Positions 9,420-16,994 of a stretch of DNA of 64,000 nt are shown piece after piece. Source of the DNA: Zhihengliuella salsuginis (lineage in GTDB: Bacteria; Actinomycetota; Actinomycetes; Actinomycetales; Micrococcaceae); NCBI RefSeq assembly GCF_014651715.1, contig NZ_BMXK01000005.1, positions 1 to 64,000 on the forward strand, in the 5' to 3' direction. The notes under the pieces are model-generated. The model made no database searches and was not told the DNA's origin. It was given only the letters and a program-made list of their open reading frames with translations. The translations under genes and the position numbers were made by a program. How positions within the stretch are numbered: the stretch's first letter is position 1; every line of letters starts with the position of its first letter.

Positions 9420-10325
9420 ATGCCCAAGTTTCTCGTCGTCGGCGAAGCCCTGATAGACGTCGTCCACGCCCCGGACGGCACCGTCGAAGAACACCCCGGC
9501 GGCAGCCCCGCCAACGTCGCGCTGGGTCTCGGCCGCCTCGGACAGGACGTCGAGCTGGCGACCTGGATCTCCGACGACGACCGCGGCCAGGTCATCTCGG
9601 AGCACCTCGCCGACTCGCACGTGGCCGTCACCGACGCCTCGCGCGGCGCGGACGCCACGAGCGTCGCGATCGCCCGCCTGGACGACGACGGCGGCGCCTC
9701 CTACGAGTTCGACGTCAACTACCGTCTGCCCGACCTCGGCTCCGTCGAGGCGTACGCGTACGTGCACACCGGGTCCATCGCGGCCGTGGACGACGACGCC
9801 TACGAGGTGACCGTCGCGGCCCTCGCGGCCGCCAAGGCCGCCGGCGCCGTCGTCTCCTACGACCCGAACCTGCGCCCGTCGCTCATGGGCGACGTCTCCG
9901 TGGTGCGCCCGCGCGTCGAGCGGCTCGTCGAGCTCGCCGACATCGCGAAGGTCAGCGAAGAGGACCTGGCCTGGCTGCGGCCGGGCGAGGACATCGCCAC
10001 GGTGGCCGCCGAGTGGGCCAAGACGTGCCAGTTCGTGGTGGTGACCCGCGGCGGCGACGGCGTGATCGCCCTGCACCACGACGGGACCGAGATCGACGTT
10101 CCCGCCCAGCCGTCCGACGTCGTCGACACCGTCGGCGCGGGCGACTCCTACATGTCTGGGCTGCTCGACGGGATCGCGCGCATGACGGGCCGCGAGACCG
10201 CACGCGACCGGCTGGCGGGCCTCGGCCCGGCCACGCTGCGCGGCATCCTGGACCGGGCCGCGCACATCGCGGCCATCACGGTCTCCCGCGCGGGCGCGAA
10301 CCCGCCGTGGGAGGACGAGGTCTAA
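9420..10325 (+). CDS. PfkB family carbohydrate kinase (fructokinase-like)
   Basis: A 301-residue ribokinase-fold sugar kinase. The N-terminal substrate motif GGSPANVALGLGRLG (residues 26-40) and the C-terminal catalytic signature DTVGAGDSYMSGLLDGI, whose GAGD Asp is the catalytic base, are intact. It probably phosphorylates fructose or a related free sugar in the cytoplasm. AGAGGAGG precedes the ATG at 9420; the upstream extension to 9309 is not protein-like. The MarR gene ends convergently 9 bases downstream. Confidence 0.9.
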   Translation: MPKFLVVGEALIDVVHAPDGTVEEHPGGSPANVALGLGRLGQDVELATWISDDDRGQVISEHLADSHVAVTDASRGADATSVAIARLDDDGGASYEFDVNYRLPDLGSVEAYAYVHTGSIAAVDDDAYEVTVAALAAAKAAGAVVSYDPNLRPSLMGDVSVVRPRVERLVELADIAKVSEEDLAWLRPGEDIATVAAEWAKTCQFVVVTRGGDGVIALHHDGTEIDVPAQPSDVVDTVGAGDSYMSGLLDGIARMTGRETARDRLAGLGPATLRGILDRAAHIAAITVSRAGANPPWEDEV

Positions 10326-10334
10326 AGCCCGGCG

Positions 10335-10898
10335 TCACCCGTCGGCGGCACCCGGCCCGGCCGCGTCCAGGCTCTCGGCCATGGCGCGGGCCGTCTCCTC
10401 GAGGAAGCGGATGACCGTCTCGCGTTCGCCGGCGGACAGCCGGGCCGCCGGGCCGAACCGCGCCGCGTGGTGCTTGCCGACCGAGACCCGGGCAGCCTGC
10501 CGGGTCTCGTCGCTGACGTGCAGGCTGACGGCTCGCCGGTCCGTGGGGTGGCTCGAGCGGGAGATGTGGTCTCCGGCCTCCAGCCGGTCGAGCAGCTTGG
10601 TGGTCGACGCCGTGCTGACGCCCAGGTGGCGCGCCAGCATCCCGGGCGTGCAGACCGTGCCCGTGTTGGCGCTGGTGATCAGGAAGTGCAGCGCGCGCAT
10701 GTCCGTCTCCTTGAGCTGCATGTAGCGCTGCGAGGCCGCGGAGATCCTGCGCTCGACCGCGCGGAGCCCGCCCATGGCCTTCATCAGCCGGTCGATCTGC
10801 TGCAGATCCCCGGGAGCCAGGTCGCCGCGGTCGATCAGCAGATGCTGGGGGTCGCTGCCGTCGAGGCTGTACATCGCGTCGGACGGATCGGTCGGCAT
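10335..10898 (-). CDS. MarR family regulator, probable carotenoid regulator (CrtR-like)
   Basis: A 187-residue MarR/SlyA-type repressor. The winged helix-turn-helix is LARHLGVSTASTTKLLDRLE with the wing SSHPTDRRAVSLHV; dimer helices flank it. The ATG at 10898 has AGGAG 9 bases upstream; the frame reaches 10931 without a better site. It lies 48 bases after crtEb on the same strand, at the 3' end of the carotenoid operon. In Corynebacterium a MarR protein, CrtR, represses crt genes and responds to GGPP. Here that role is inferred from position only. Confidence 0.8.
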   Translation of the reverse strand: MPTDPSDAMYSLDGSDPQHLLIDRGDLAPGDLQQIDRLMKAMGGLRAVERRISAASQRYMQLKETDMRALHFLITSANTGTVCTPGMLARHLGVSTASTTKLLDRLEAGDHISRSSHPTDRRAVSLHVSDETRQAARVSVGKHHAARFGPAARLSAGERETVIRFLEETARAMAESLDAAGPGAADG

Positions 10899-10946
10899 GG
10901 GATTCGTGCTCCTGTCGGTTCTGCTGTCCACCGATGGTAGTCCCGC

Positions 10947-11807
10947 TCAGAATCCGCTGCGAACGTGCGTCCACAGCAGCAGGAGCGTGAAGAGGAACCC
11001 GGTGGCGTAGTTCAGCCAGAGGAAGACCCGCCAACCGGACCGGGCCGCAGCCGAGGTCTCGTCGGTGAGGCGGGCGAAACGCAGCGCGTTGACGGCGTAC
11101 GGCACGCAGAGCAGGCCAGCGAGCGGCCCCGGGGCGGGGACCGCCAAACAGAGTATGCCGGCCGCGGCATAGAGCGCGCCCGACGCGATCACGGTCACGC
11201 GGGCGCCGGCGATCGTCGCCACTGATCCCAGGTGCGCGGCCCGGTCGGGGAGGATGTCCTGCACGGCGCCGAAGGCGTGGCTGGCCATGCCCCAGCAGAA
11301 GAACGCGGCGAACGCGGCCACCGGCCCCTGCTCGAGGCGGCCGTCGGCGAGCAGCCACCCGTACACGGCCGGGGAGACGAAGTGGGTGCTCGAGGTGATC
11401 GAATCGACCACCGGCCGCTCTTTGAAGCGGAGCCCGGGCGCGCTGTAGGCGACGACGGCGGCCAGCGAGACGACCAGCGCCGCCGCGGCCGCGGGCCCGC
11501 CGGAGGCGAGCAGCACGGCGGCGATCGGGACGGTGGCGATCCCCGAGGCCCAGAGGATCCGCCGGTGGCGCGCCCGCGGGACCACGGCGCCCTCGACGCC
11601 GCCCTTGCGCGGGTTGAGCAGGTCGGATTCGTAGTCGAACACGTCGTTGATGCCGTACATCGCCAGGTTGTACGGGACGAGGAAGAAGGCCGTGCCGAGG
11701 AGCAGCAGCCAGTCGATGCCGCCGCCGGCCAGCAGGTAGGCCGCGGCGAACGGGTAGGCGGTGTTGACCCAGGACACCGGGCGGGAGGTCGCGATCAGGT
11801 CCTTCAC
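10947..11807 (-). CDS. crtEb: Lycopene elongase (UbiA prenyltransferase), C50 carotenoid synthesis
   Basis: A 286-residue polytopic UbiA-family prenyltransferase. The first Asp-rich motif NDVFDYESD (N54, D55, D58, D62) and a second site QDILPDRA bind Mg-diphosphate. It adds two DMAPP-derived C5 units to lycopene, giving a C50 acyclic carotenoid such as flavuxanthin. Its ATG overlaps the stop of crtYf by 4 bases. The gene order E-B-I-Ye-Yf-Eb is that of the Corynebacterium decaprenoxanthin operon rather than Micrococcus luteus sarcinaxanthin, where the elongase precedes the cyclases; the product cannot be settled from sequence. Confidence 0.92.
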   Translation of the reverse strand: MKDLIATSRPVSWVNTAYPFAAAYLLAGGGIDWLLLLGTAFFLVPYNLAMYGINDVFDYESDLLNPRKGGVEGAVVPRARHRRILWASGIATVPIAAVLLASGGPAAAAALVVSLAAVVAYSAPGLRFKERPVVDSITSSTHFVSPAVYGWLLADGRLEQGPVAAFAAFFCWGMASHAFGAVQDILPDRAAHLGSVATIAGARVTVIASGALYAAAGILCLAVPAPGPLAGLLCVPYAVNALRFARLTDETSAAARSGWRVFLWLNYATGFLFTLLLLWTHVRSGF

Positions 11808-12121
11808 GGCCGGTCCCGCTTCCCGGCGAGCAGGACCCAGAGGGCGGGCAGCAGGATCGCCGCGGCCACCGGGTAGGCGAAGTCCTCCAGCGGCGCGAGC
11901 CCGATGCCGTGCCCGCTCAGCGTCTCGGGCGTGTAGCCGAACAGCCCCGCTGCCAGCATGACGTTGTCGAACACGGCCGTCAGGATCACCAGCACGACGA
12001 CGGCGGCACCCGCCGCCGCGAGCGCGCGCCCGCGCTGCCCGGCCCGGCAGCGGATGATTGCGAGCACGCCGAGAAGCGCGGCAGCCGTCAGGAAGATGAT
12101 GTTGAGCTCCCAGTAGTTCAC
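11804..12121 (-). CDS. crtYf: C50 carotenoid cyclase subunit (second lycopene-cyclase-domain protein)
   Basis: A 105-residue membrane protein with three hydrophobic helices, one half of the heterodimeric CrtY-type cyclase that closes the ends of the C50 chain. The conserved FDN and PLEDFAYP segments of this family are present (FDNVMLAAGL and LAPLEDFAYPVAA). It starts with GTG overlapping the crtYe stop as GTGA, so both subunits are probably made by coupled translation in equal amounts. Whether the ring is epsilon (decaprenoxanthin) or gamma (sarcinaxanthin) cannot be read off. Confidence 0.9.
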   Translation of the reverse strand: MNYWELNIIFLTAAALLGVLAIIRCRAGQRGRALAAAGAAVVVLVILTAVFDNVMLAAGLFGYTPETLSGHGIGLAPLEDFAYPVAAAILLPALWVLLAGKRDRP

Positions 12122-12438
12122 GCCTGCTCCTTCCTGCGCTTGATGAGTTGCTCCGCCCCCGTGAACAGGATCAGGGTCTGGTAGCAGAGGAAGACCAGGA
12201 AGAAGAGCTCCTCGAGCGGCAACTGGTCGCCCAGCATGATCCCGGTCATCAGCGGGGAGGCGCGGTGCAGGAAGATGCCCTCGTGGATCGCCCAGACGTC
12301 CCACGCGAGGAAGAACGCGGTGCCGAGCGCCAGGGTCAGCGCGCCGGCGAGCGGCCGGTTCCAGAGCAGGAGCCGGAAGCGGAAGTCGAGCAGGGCCATG
12401 CAGCCGATCAGCGCCACCAGGATGAGGAGGTAGGTCAC
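12118..12438 (-). CDS. crtYe: C50 carotenoid cyclase subunit (first lycopene-cyclase-domain protein)
   Basis: A 106-residue membrane protein with three helices, partner of CrtYf. Family residues are in FLAWDVWAIHEGIF (the Asp and His-Glu positions) and LPLEELFFLVFLCYQT, the PxE-E motif seen in CrtYc/CrtYe subunits. It overlaps crtI by 4 bases upstream and crtYf by 4 bases downstream. Both subunits are needed for activity in characterised relatives. Confidence 0.9.
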   Translation of the reverse strand: MTYLLILVALIGCMALLDFRFRLLLWNRPLAGALTLALGTAFFLAWDVWAIHEGIFLHRASPLMTGIMLGDQLPLEELFFLVFLCYQTLILFTGAEQLIKRRKEQA

Positions 12439-14024
12439 GGGCGCACCCCCACGACCGGCTCCAGGCCCACCGGGTCGCCGGAGGTGTCCCCGCGGACGGC
12501 CTTAAGGACGATCTCCGCACTGATCATGCACATGGGCACACCAATCCCGGGGCGCACCGACGCGCCGGCGAAGAACAGCCCGCCCACGCGGCGGCTCTGG
12601 TTCCCGGGGCGGAAGAACGCGCTCTGGGCGAGCGTATGCGCCGGGCCGAGCGCGCTGCCGCGGAATGCGTTGAACTGGTGGGCGAAATCGCCCGGCCCCC
12701 ACGTCTTGCGGACGACGACGCGGCTGGCCAGGTCCAGCACTCCGCTCCAGCGCCCCACCTGATCCAGTGCGCGGTCGGCCACGGCTTCGACGGCGGGGTC
12801 CCCGCCGCGGTCGCCCGCTCCGTGACCGCGTTTCGGCTGGGCCGGCGAGGGGACGAGGATGAACAGGTTCTCCTGCCCCGCCGGCGCCGCGGTCGGATCC
12901 GTGGCGCTGGTCCGGCTCGCGTAGATCGACGTCTCCGGTTGCAGCGCCCGCCCACCGGAAATACGTGCGAAGTTGTCCCGCCAGTCCGGCGTGAACAGCA
13001 GGTTGTGGTGGGCCAGCTCGGGCAGCTCGCCGTCGATTCCGGCGCAAAGCAACACGGCGCCGGGGCCGGGGTCGGTGCGCTTGAGCCGCGCCTCGGACCG
13101 GTCGCGGTCCGCCGGCCGCAGCAGGTTCCGCTGCACGTGGTGCAGGTCCGCGGCGGCCACGACGGTCTCGGCCGCGAGTCGCCGGTTGGCGCCGTCGTGC
13201 CCGCGGAAGGCCACCGCCTCGACGCGCGAGCGCTGACGTCCGCGCGTGGCGGCGGCGCGGGTCTCGATCCCGGTGACCGTGGCCCCGGTGCGGATCTCGA
13301 CCCCGGCGTCGCGGACCACGCGCTCCATCGCGTCCACGAGGGCGGCGAAACCTCCGCGGGGGTAGAGGACGCCGTCGTTGAGATCGAGGTGGCTCATCAG
13401 CTGGTAGAGGCCGGGCGCGCGGTAGGGGGTGGTGCCGAGGAAGACGGCCGGGTAGCCGAGCAGCTGGTGGATGCGCTCGTCGCGGAACGCGCGCGAGGCG
13501 CCGCCGTGCAGCGACGTGGTGAGGAGTCGGAGGAGCTGGGGCAGCTTCGCCAGGACCTCCGGCCGGAGCAGCCCGCGCGGGGACGCGAAGCCGTCGTAGA
13601 GGAACCGCCGCGTCGCGAGGTCGTAGGTGTCGGCGGCGGAGTCCAGGTAGCGGGCGGCGCGCGCGGACGAGCCCGGCTCCAGCTGCTCGAAGAGCGCCAG
13701 GGCGTGCTCGCGCCCGGAGCGGACGTCCACGGGGTCGGAATCTGCGCCGAACCAGACGCGATACGCGGGATCCAGGCGGGTCAGCTCCAGCTCGTGCGCC
13801 GCGCTGGTGCCCATGAGCCGGAACCAGCGGTCGATCACCTCCGGCATGAGGTACCAGGACGGGCCGGTGTCGAAGTGGAAGCCCCCCGCCGACCAGCGCC
13901 CGGAGCGTCCGCCCAGGTCCTCGCGCTGTTCGAGCAGCGTCACGGGGTGGCCGTCGCGGGCGAGGAGACCAGCGGTGGCCAGCCCGGAGAATCCGCCGCC
14001 GATCACCACGGCGCGGCCGCTCAC
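12435..14024 (-). CDS. crtI: Phytoene desaturase
   Basis: A 529-residue FAD-dependent desaturase converting phytoene to lycopene in four steps at the membrane. The N-terminal dinucleotide fold AVVIGGGFSGLATAGLLAR (G-G-G-F-S-G at residues 9-14) is followed by LGGRSG and FDTGPSWYLMPEV, typical of CrtI. The C-terminal bacterial CrtI signature region includes LFFAGASVRPGIGVPMCMISAE. The GTG at 14024 overlaps the crtB stop as GTGA; the frame stays open further upstream inside crtB but that part is a shadow. Confidence 0.95.
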   Translation of the reverse strand: MSGRAVVIGGGFSGLATAGLLARDGHPVTLLEQREDLGGRSGRWSAGGFHFDTGPSWYLMPEVIDRWFRLMGTSAAHELELTRLDPAYRVWFGADSDPVDVRSGREHALALFEQLEPGSSARAARYLDSAADTYDLATRRFLYDGFASPRGLLRPEVLAKLPQLLRLLTTSLHGGASRAFRDERIHQLLGYPAVFLGTTPYRAPGLYQLMSHLDLNDGVLYPRGGFAALVDAMERVVRDAGVEIRTGATVTGIETRAAATRGRQRSRVEAVAFRGHDGANRRLAAETVVAAADLHHVQRNLLRPADRDRSEARLKRTDPGPGAVLLCAGIDGELPELAHHNLLFTPDWRDNFARISGGRALQPETSIYASRTSATDPTAAPAGQENLFILVPSPAQPKRGHGAGDRGGDPAVEAVADRALDQVGRWSGVLDLASRVVVRKTWGPGDFAHQFNAFRGSALGPAHTLAQSAFFRPGNQSRRVGGLFFAGASVRPGIGVPMCMISAEIVLKAVRGDTSGDPVGLEPVVGVRP

Positions 14025-14896
14025 GCCGCGCTCCGGGCGCCCGGAGCGCGGGAGAGGACCCGGGCGGCGATCCAGATCTTGCGTCCGGTGCCGACGCGGA
14101 TCCGCTTCCGCGCGATGGCCGCCGCGGGTGCAGCGTCCAGCCGGTCGACCAGCGCCGAGAACAGCGCGTGGGCCAGCCCGACGGCGCGGCGAGCCCCCGG
14201 GTCGAGCAGGGGCAGGGTGGCCGCGGCCGCGGCCAGGTCCGAGCGGATGTCGGCCAGCGCGGCTCGCTTGGTCTCCTCGTTGAACTCCCCGGCGGCGGTG
14301 CCCGGGAGGTAGACGCGGCCGAGTTCCTGCTGGTCGGCGGCCAGATCCCGGAGGAAGTTGACCTTCTGGAATGCGGCCCCGAGCCGGCGGGCCCCGGCCT
14401 CCAGCTCCCCGGTGCGGTCCCGCGCGGTGCCGGGCAGGTCGAGGAAGACGCGCAGGCACATCAGGCCGACCACCTCGGCCGAACCGTGGATGTACTCGTC
14501 GAGGTCGGAGGCGGCGTCGGGTGCGCCGGCGATGTCGGCGCGCATGGAGGCGAAGAACGGGCGCGTGAGGTCCGCCCCGATCGCGTGCCGGCGGGCGGTC
14601 TGCGCGAAGGCGTGGACCACGAGGTTGGTGCTGTATCCGGTTTTCAGGGCCCTCTCGGTCTCGCGTTCCAGGTGGTCGAGCTCGGCGCGGACCCCGGACG
14701 GGTCCAGGCCCGCCGCGGCCCCGGCGCCGTCGACCGTCTCGTCGGCGACGCGGACCAGGGCGTAGATGGAGGCGATCGCCCGCCGCGTCCCGGCCGGCAG
14801 GGCGCGGCAGGCCCAGCCGAACGACGTCGAGTAGATGGTGATGATCTTCCCCGAGCTCCGCTCGGCTGCGCGCGAGTACACGTTCAGGGCGTCCAT
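14021..14896 (-). CDS. crtB: Phytoene synthase
   Basis: A 291-residue squalene/phytoene synthase joining two GGPP molecules into 15-cis-phytoene. The first Asp-rich site is RVADETVDG (D52, E53, D56) and the second FLRDLAADQQELGR (D184, D188); both are intact. The opening YSTSFGWACRALP is the usual substrate-binding start. It begins one base after the crtE stop codon, so the two are tightly coupled. Confidence 0.95.
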   Translation of the reverse strand: MDALNVYSRAAERSSGKIITIYSTSFGWACRALPAGTRRAIASIYALVRVADETVDGAGAAAGLDPSGVRAELDHLERETERALKTGYSTNLVVHAFAQTARRHAIGADLTRPFFASMRADIAGAPDAASDLDEYIHGSAEVVGLMCLRVFLDLPGTARDRTGELEAGARRLGAAFQKVNFLRDLAADQQELGRVYLPGTAAGEFNEETKRAALADIRSDLAAAAATLPLLDPGARRAVGLAHALFSALVDRLDAAPAAAIARKRIRVGTGRKIWIAARVLSRAPGARSAA

Positions 14897-14897
14897 G

Positions 14898-16007
14898 TCA
14901 GGCCTCCCGGTCCAGGACGCGTCGCCCGATCGACACGACCGCGTCGGCCAGCGGGCCAGCGGGCAGCAGGGAGCCGGCGAGCGAGGCGCCCTCCTCGACG
15001 AGGTCCGCCGCGAGGCCGTAGGCGTGGCGATCGGCCCCGGCGTGCCGCAGGGCGGCCCTGGCCGTGGCAGGTGGGAGGCGGCCGTCGCGGACGCCCTCGA
15101 GGACGGAGGCCAGGTCCGGATCGCGGGCGAGCCCGAACGCCGTGACGACGGTGACCTTGCCCTCGAGCAGGTCGGAGTCGGAGGGCTTGCCCGTCCGGGT
15201 GCTGTCGCCGAACGTCCCGAGCAGGTCGTCGACGATCTGGTAGGCGAGGCCGAACCGGCGCCCGATCGCCCCGAGGTCCGCGGCGTCCCCGGGGGAGGCC
15301 CCGGCGAGGAGGGCGCCGGCCCGGAGGGGCGCGTCGAACGAGTAGGCCGCGGTCTTCAACGACTCCATGTCCAGCACGCGTTCGGGCGCGGGGGCCGGGA
15401 CGGTCGGCAGGCAGGAGAGCAGGACGTCCTCCAGCTCGCCGGCCGCGGAGGCGACGACGGCGTCCTCGAAGCACTCGCCGACGAGGTCCGGGTGCGCGCC
15501 CCGTGCCGCGGCCCGTGCGGCCAGGCGGACCGACCCCGCCAGCAGGACGTCGCCCGCGACGATGGCCACGGCATCTCCCGCGTGGGCCGCCGCCGCGGAG
15601 TCCACGCCGTCGCGGGCCAGCCGGTCGCGGTAGACGGACCGGATGTTCGGGCGTCCCCGCCGGACGGAATCCCGGTCGATGACGTCGTCGTGGATCAGCA
15701 GGGCGCTGTGCAGCATCTCGAATGCGGCGCCCAGCAGAACCGGGGCCTCGGCGTCGGTTCCCCCGAACCCGCGGTAGGCCGCCTCGACGAGGACCGGGCG
15801 GAGGCGCTTGCCGCCGTCGCACGCGCGGCCGAGTTGCCGGGCGAACTCCACCGAGGACTCCAGCGCCGGCGCGCAGCGGTGGCCGGCGCGTTCGGCGAAG
15901 GCCGCGATCTCGCTCTCGACGCGGGACAGGTAGCCGGGGTCCGGGGTCGCGAGGTCGAACAGCCCGGCGGCCGGAGCGCGCAGGCGGCGCCTGGTGGCGG
16001 GGCTCAT
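14898..16007 (-). CDS. crtE: Geranylgeranyl diphosphate synthase of the carotenoid operon
   Basis: A 369-residue class I polyprenyl diphosphate synthase. GKRLRP (residues 66-71), the first Asp-rich motif HDDVID with D107, D108 and D111, and the second YQIVDDLLGTFGD are visible. It makes GGPP for CrtB. I chose the ATG at 16007: the in-frame extension to 16115 uses rare AT-rich codons (CTA, TTG, TTA) and covers the intergenic region. The ATG lacks a ribosome site but overlaps, as ATGA, the stop of a 23-codon upstream frame (16004-16075). It is the first gene of the crt operon. Confidence 0.9.
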   Translation of the reverse strand: MSPATRRRLRAPAAGLFDLATPDPGYLSRVESEIAAFAERAGHRCAPALESSVEFARQLGRACDGGKRLRPVLVEAAYRGFGGTDAEAPVLLGAAFEMLHSALLIHDDVIDRDSVRRGRPNIRSVYRDRLARDGVDSAAAAHAGDAVAIVAGDVLLAGSVRLAARAAARGAHPDLVGECFEDAVVASAAGELEDVLLSCLPTVPAPAPERVLDMESLKTAAYSFDAPLRAGALLAGASPGDAADLGAIGRRFGLAYQIVDDLLGTFGDSTRTGKPSDSDLLEGKVTVVTAFGLARDPDLASVLEGVRDGRLPPATARAALRHAGADRHAYGLAADLVEEGASLAGSLLPAGPLADAVVSIGRRVLDREA

Positions 16008-16075
16008 CGAGCGGTCTCGCAGCGGGCTCCGGTCGCGGACGAACCGTCCGGGCCTCTGGGCGATGGGCGTGTCAT
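16004..16075 (-). CDS. Possible 23-codon upstream ORF coupled to crtE
   Basis: Reads MTRPSPRGPDGSSATGARCE plus TAR and a TGA stop that overlaps the crtE ATG as ATGA, the same overlap used between later genes of the operon. GGAAG lies about 5 bases before its ATG, whereas crtE itself has no ribosome site. It could be a leader peptide that loads ribosomes onto crtE. The peptide has no recognisable fold and chance occurrence cannot be excluded. Confidence 0.35.
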   Translation of the reverse strand: MTRPSPRGPDGSSATGARCETAR

Positions 16076-16089
16076 TTCGCTTCCAATGG

Positions 16090-16103
16090 TTGATTGCTAA
16101 CAA
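16090..16103. promoter_or_regulatory. Candidate MarR-type operator between crtE and the tspO-like gene
   Basis: TTGATTGCTAACAA is an imperfect 14-base palindrome with TTG/CAA outer arms, the kind of site MarR proteins often bind. It lies in the unusually AT-rich patch of the divergent intergenic region, about 85 bases from the crtE start and 75 from the plus-strand start. The link to the MarR gene at 10335-10898 is inference. Confidence 0.35.
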
Positions 16104-16178
16104 AGCTAGAGACATACTTGCCCATGTGACCGACGTTGTCCAGACGTCGCGCAGTCATCAACAGGCGGAGGATGCACG

Positions 16179-16994
16179 ATGTCCATTGATCATCAGCAGG
16201 CCGGGAGCTCGACCCGTCCGCCAGCGCTCCTGGCCGCCGTCGGGGTCGTGTGCGCCGCCGTCGTCACCACGGTGGTGGCGGCGTTCGGCGCCGGCGCCGG
16301 GGGAGGGACCTCGGTCTCCGAGGCCGCCAGCGGCTGGTTCGCCGCCGACGCCACCCCGCTCGCCCCCGCCACCACCGCCTTCTCCATCTGGAGCGTGATC
16401 TACATCGGCCTGTTCGGCTACGCGATCCTCCAGCTCCTGCCGTCCCGGCGGTCCGAGCCGCGGCAGCGTGGCGTGCGCCCGTGGGCGGTGGCGTCGATGG
16501 TCCTGAACGCGCTCTGGCTCTGGGCAGCTCAGGCCGGATGGATCGGGGCGAGCCTGCTGGTCATCATCGCCCTGCTCGCGGTCCTCTGCGTGCTCTTCCG
16601 GAGGCTCCGCGCCTCGGCGCCGCGCGACGTGTGGGAGGCCGTGCTGGTGGACGGGACCTTCGGCCTGTACCTGGGGTGGGTGTCCGTGGCCGTGGTCGCG
16701 AACACCGCATCGTGGCTCGGGTCGGTCGGCGCCGCGGACTGGGGCTGGCCCGTCGCCGCGGCCGCCGGTGTGATCCTGGGCGTCGTCGCAGTGGTCGGCG
16801 TCGTGCTCGCTTCGGCCGGCGGCCGCCTGGCTCCGGGTGCCGCGATGGCCTGGGGGCTCGCCTGGATCGCCGTCGGCCGGCTCGAGGGTCCGGACGCGGA
16901 TACCGGAGTCGCCGTCGCCGCGCGGGCCGCTGCCGCGGTGGTCGTGATCGCGACCGTCGCGGCGCGCGTGCGCCACGCGAGGGCGGCAGCATGA
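16179..16994 (+). CDS. Tryptophan-rich sensory protein (TspO/MBR-like)
   Basis: A 271-residue membrane protein with about seven hydrophobic helices, rich in Trp. TspO-like features are TTAFSIWSVIYIGLFGYAIL, VLNALWLWAAQAGW and GLYLGWVSVA. It is longer than the 160-residue classical TspO, matching a longer actinobacterial group often linked to carotenoid genes. TspO proteins bind porphyrins or sterols and control pigment synthesis in Rhodobacter; the role here is unknown. GGCGGAGGATG gives a ribosome site. The stop overlaps the next start as ATGA. Confidence 0.8.
   Translation: MSIDHQQAGSSTRPPALLAAVGVVCAAVVTTVVAAFGAGAGGGTSVSEAASGWFAADATPLAPATTAFSIWSVIYIGLFGYAILQLLPSRRSEPRQRGVRPWAVASMVLNALWLWAAQAGWIGASLLVIIALLAVLCVLFRRLRASAPRDVWEAVLVDGTFGLYLGWVSVAVVANTASWLGSVGAADWGWPVAAAAGVILGVVAVVGVVLASAGGRLAPGAAMAWGLAWIAVGRLEGPDADTGVAVAARAAAAVVVIATVAARVRHARAAA

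Noticed and set aside
16008-16115. In-frame N-terminal extension of crtE to an ATG at 16115.
   Set aside because: It uses rare AT-rich codons, covers the divergent promoter region and has no ribosome site; the ATG at 16007 is more likely.
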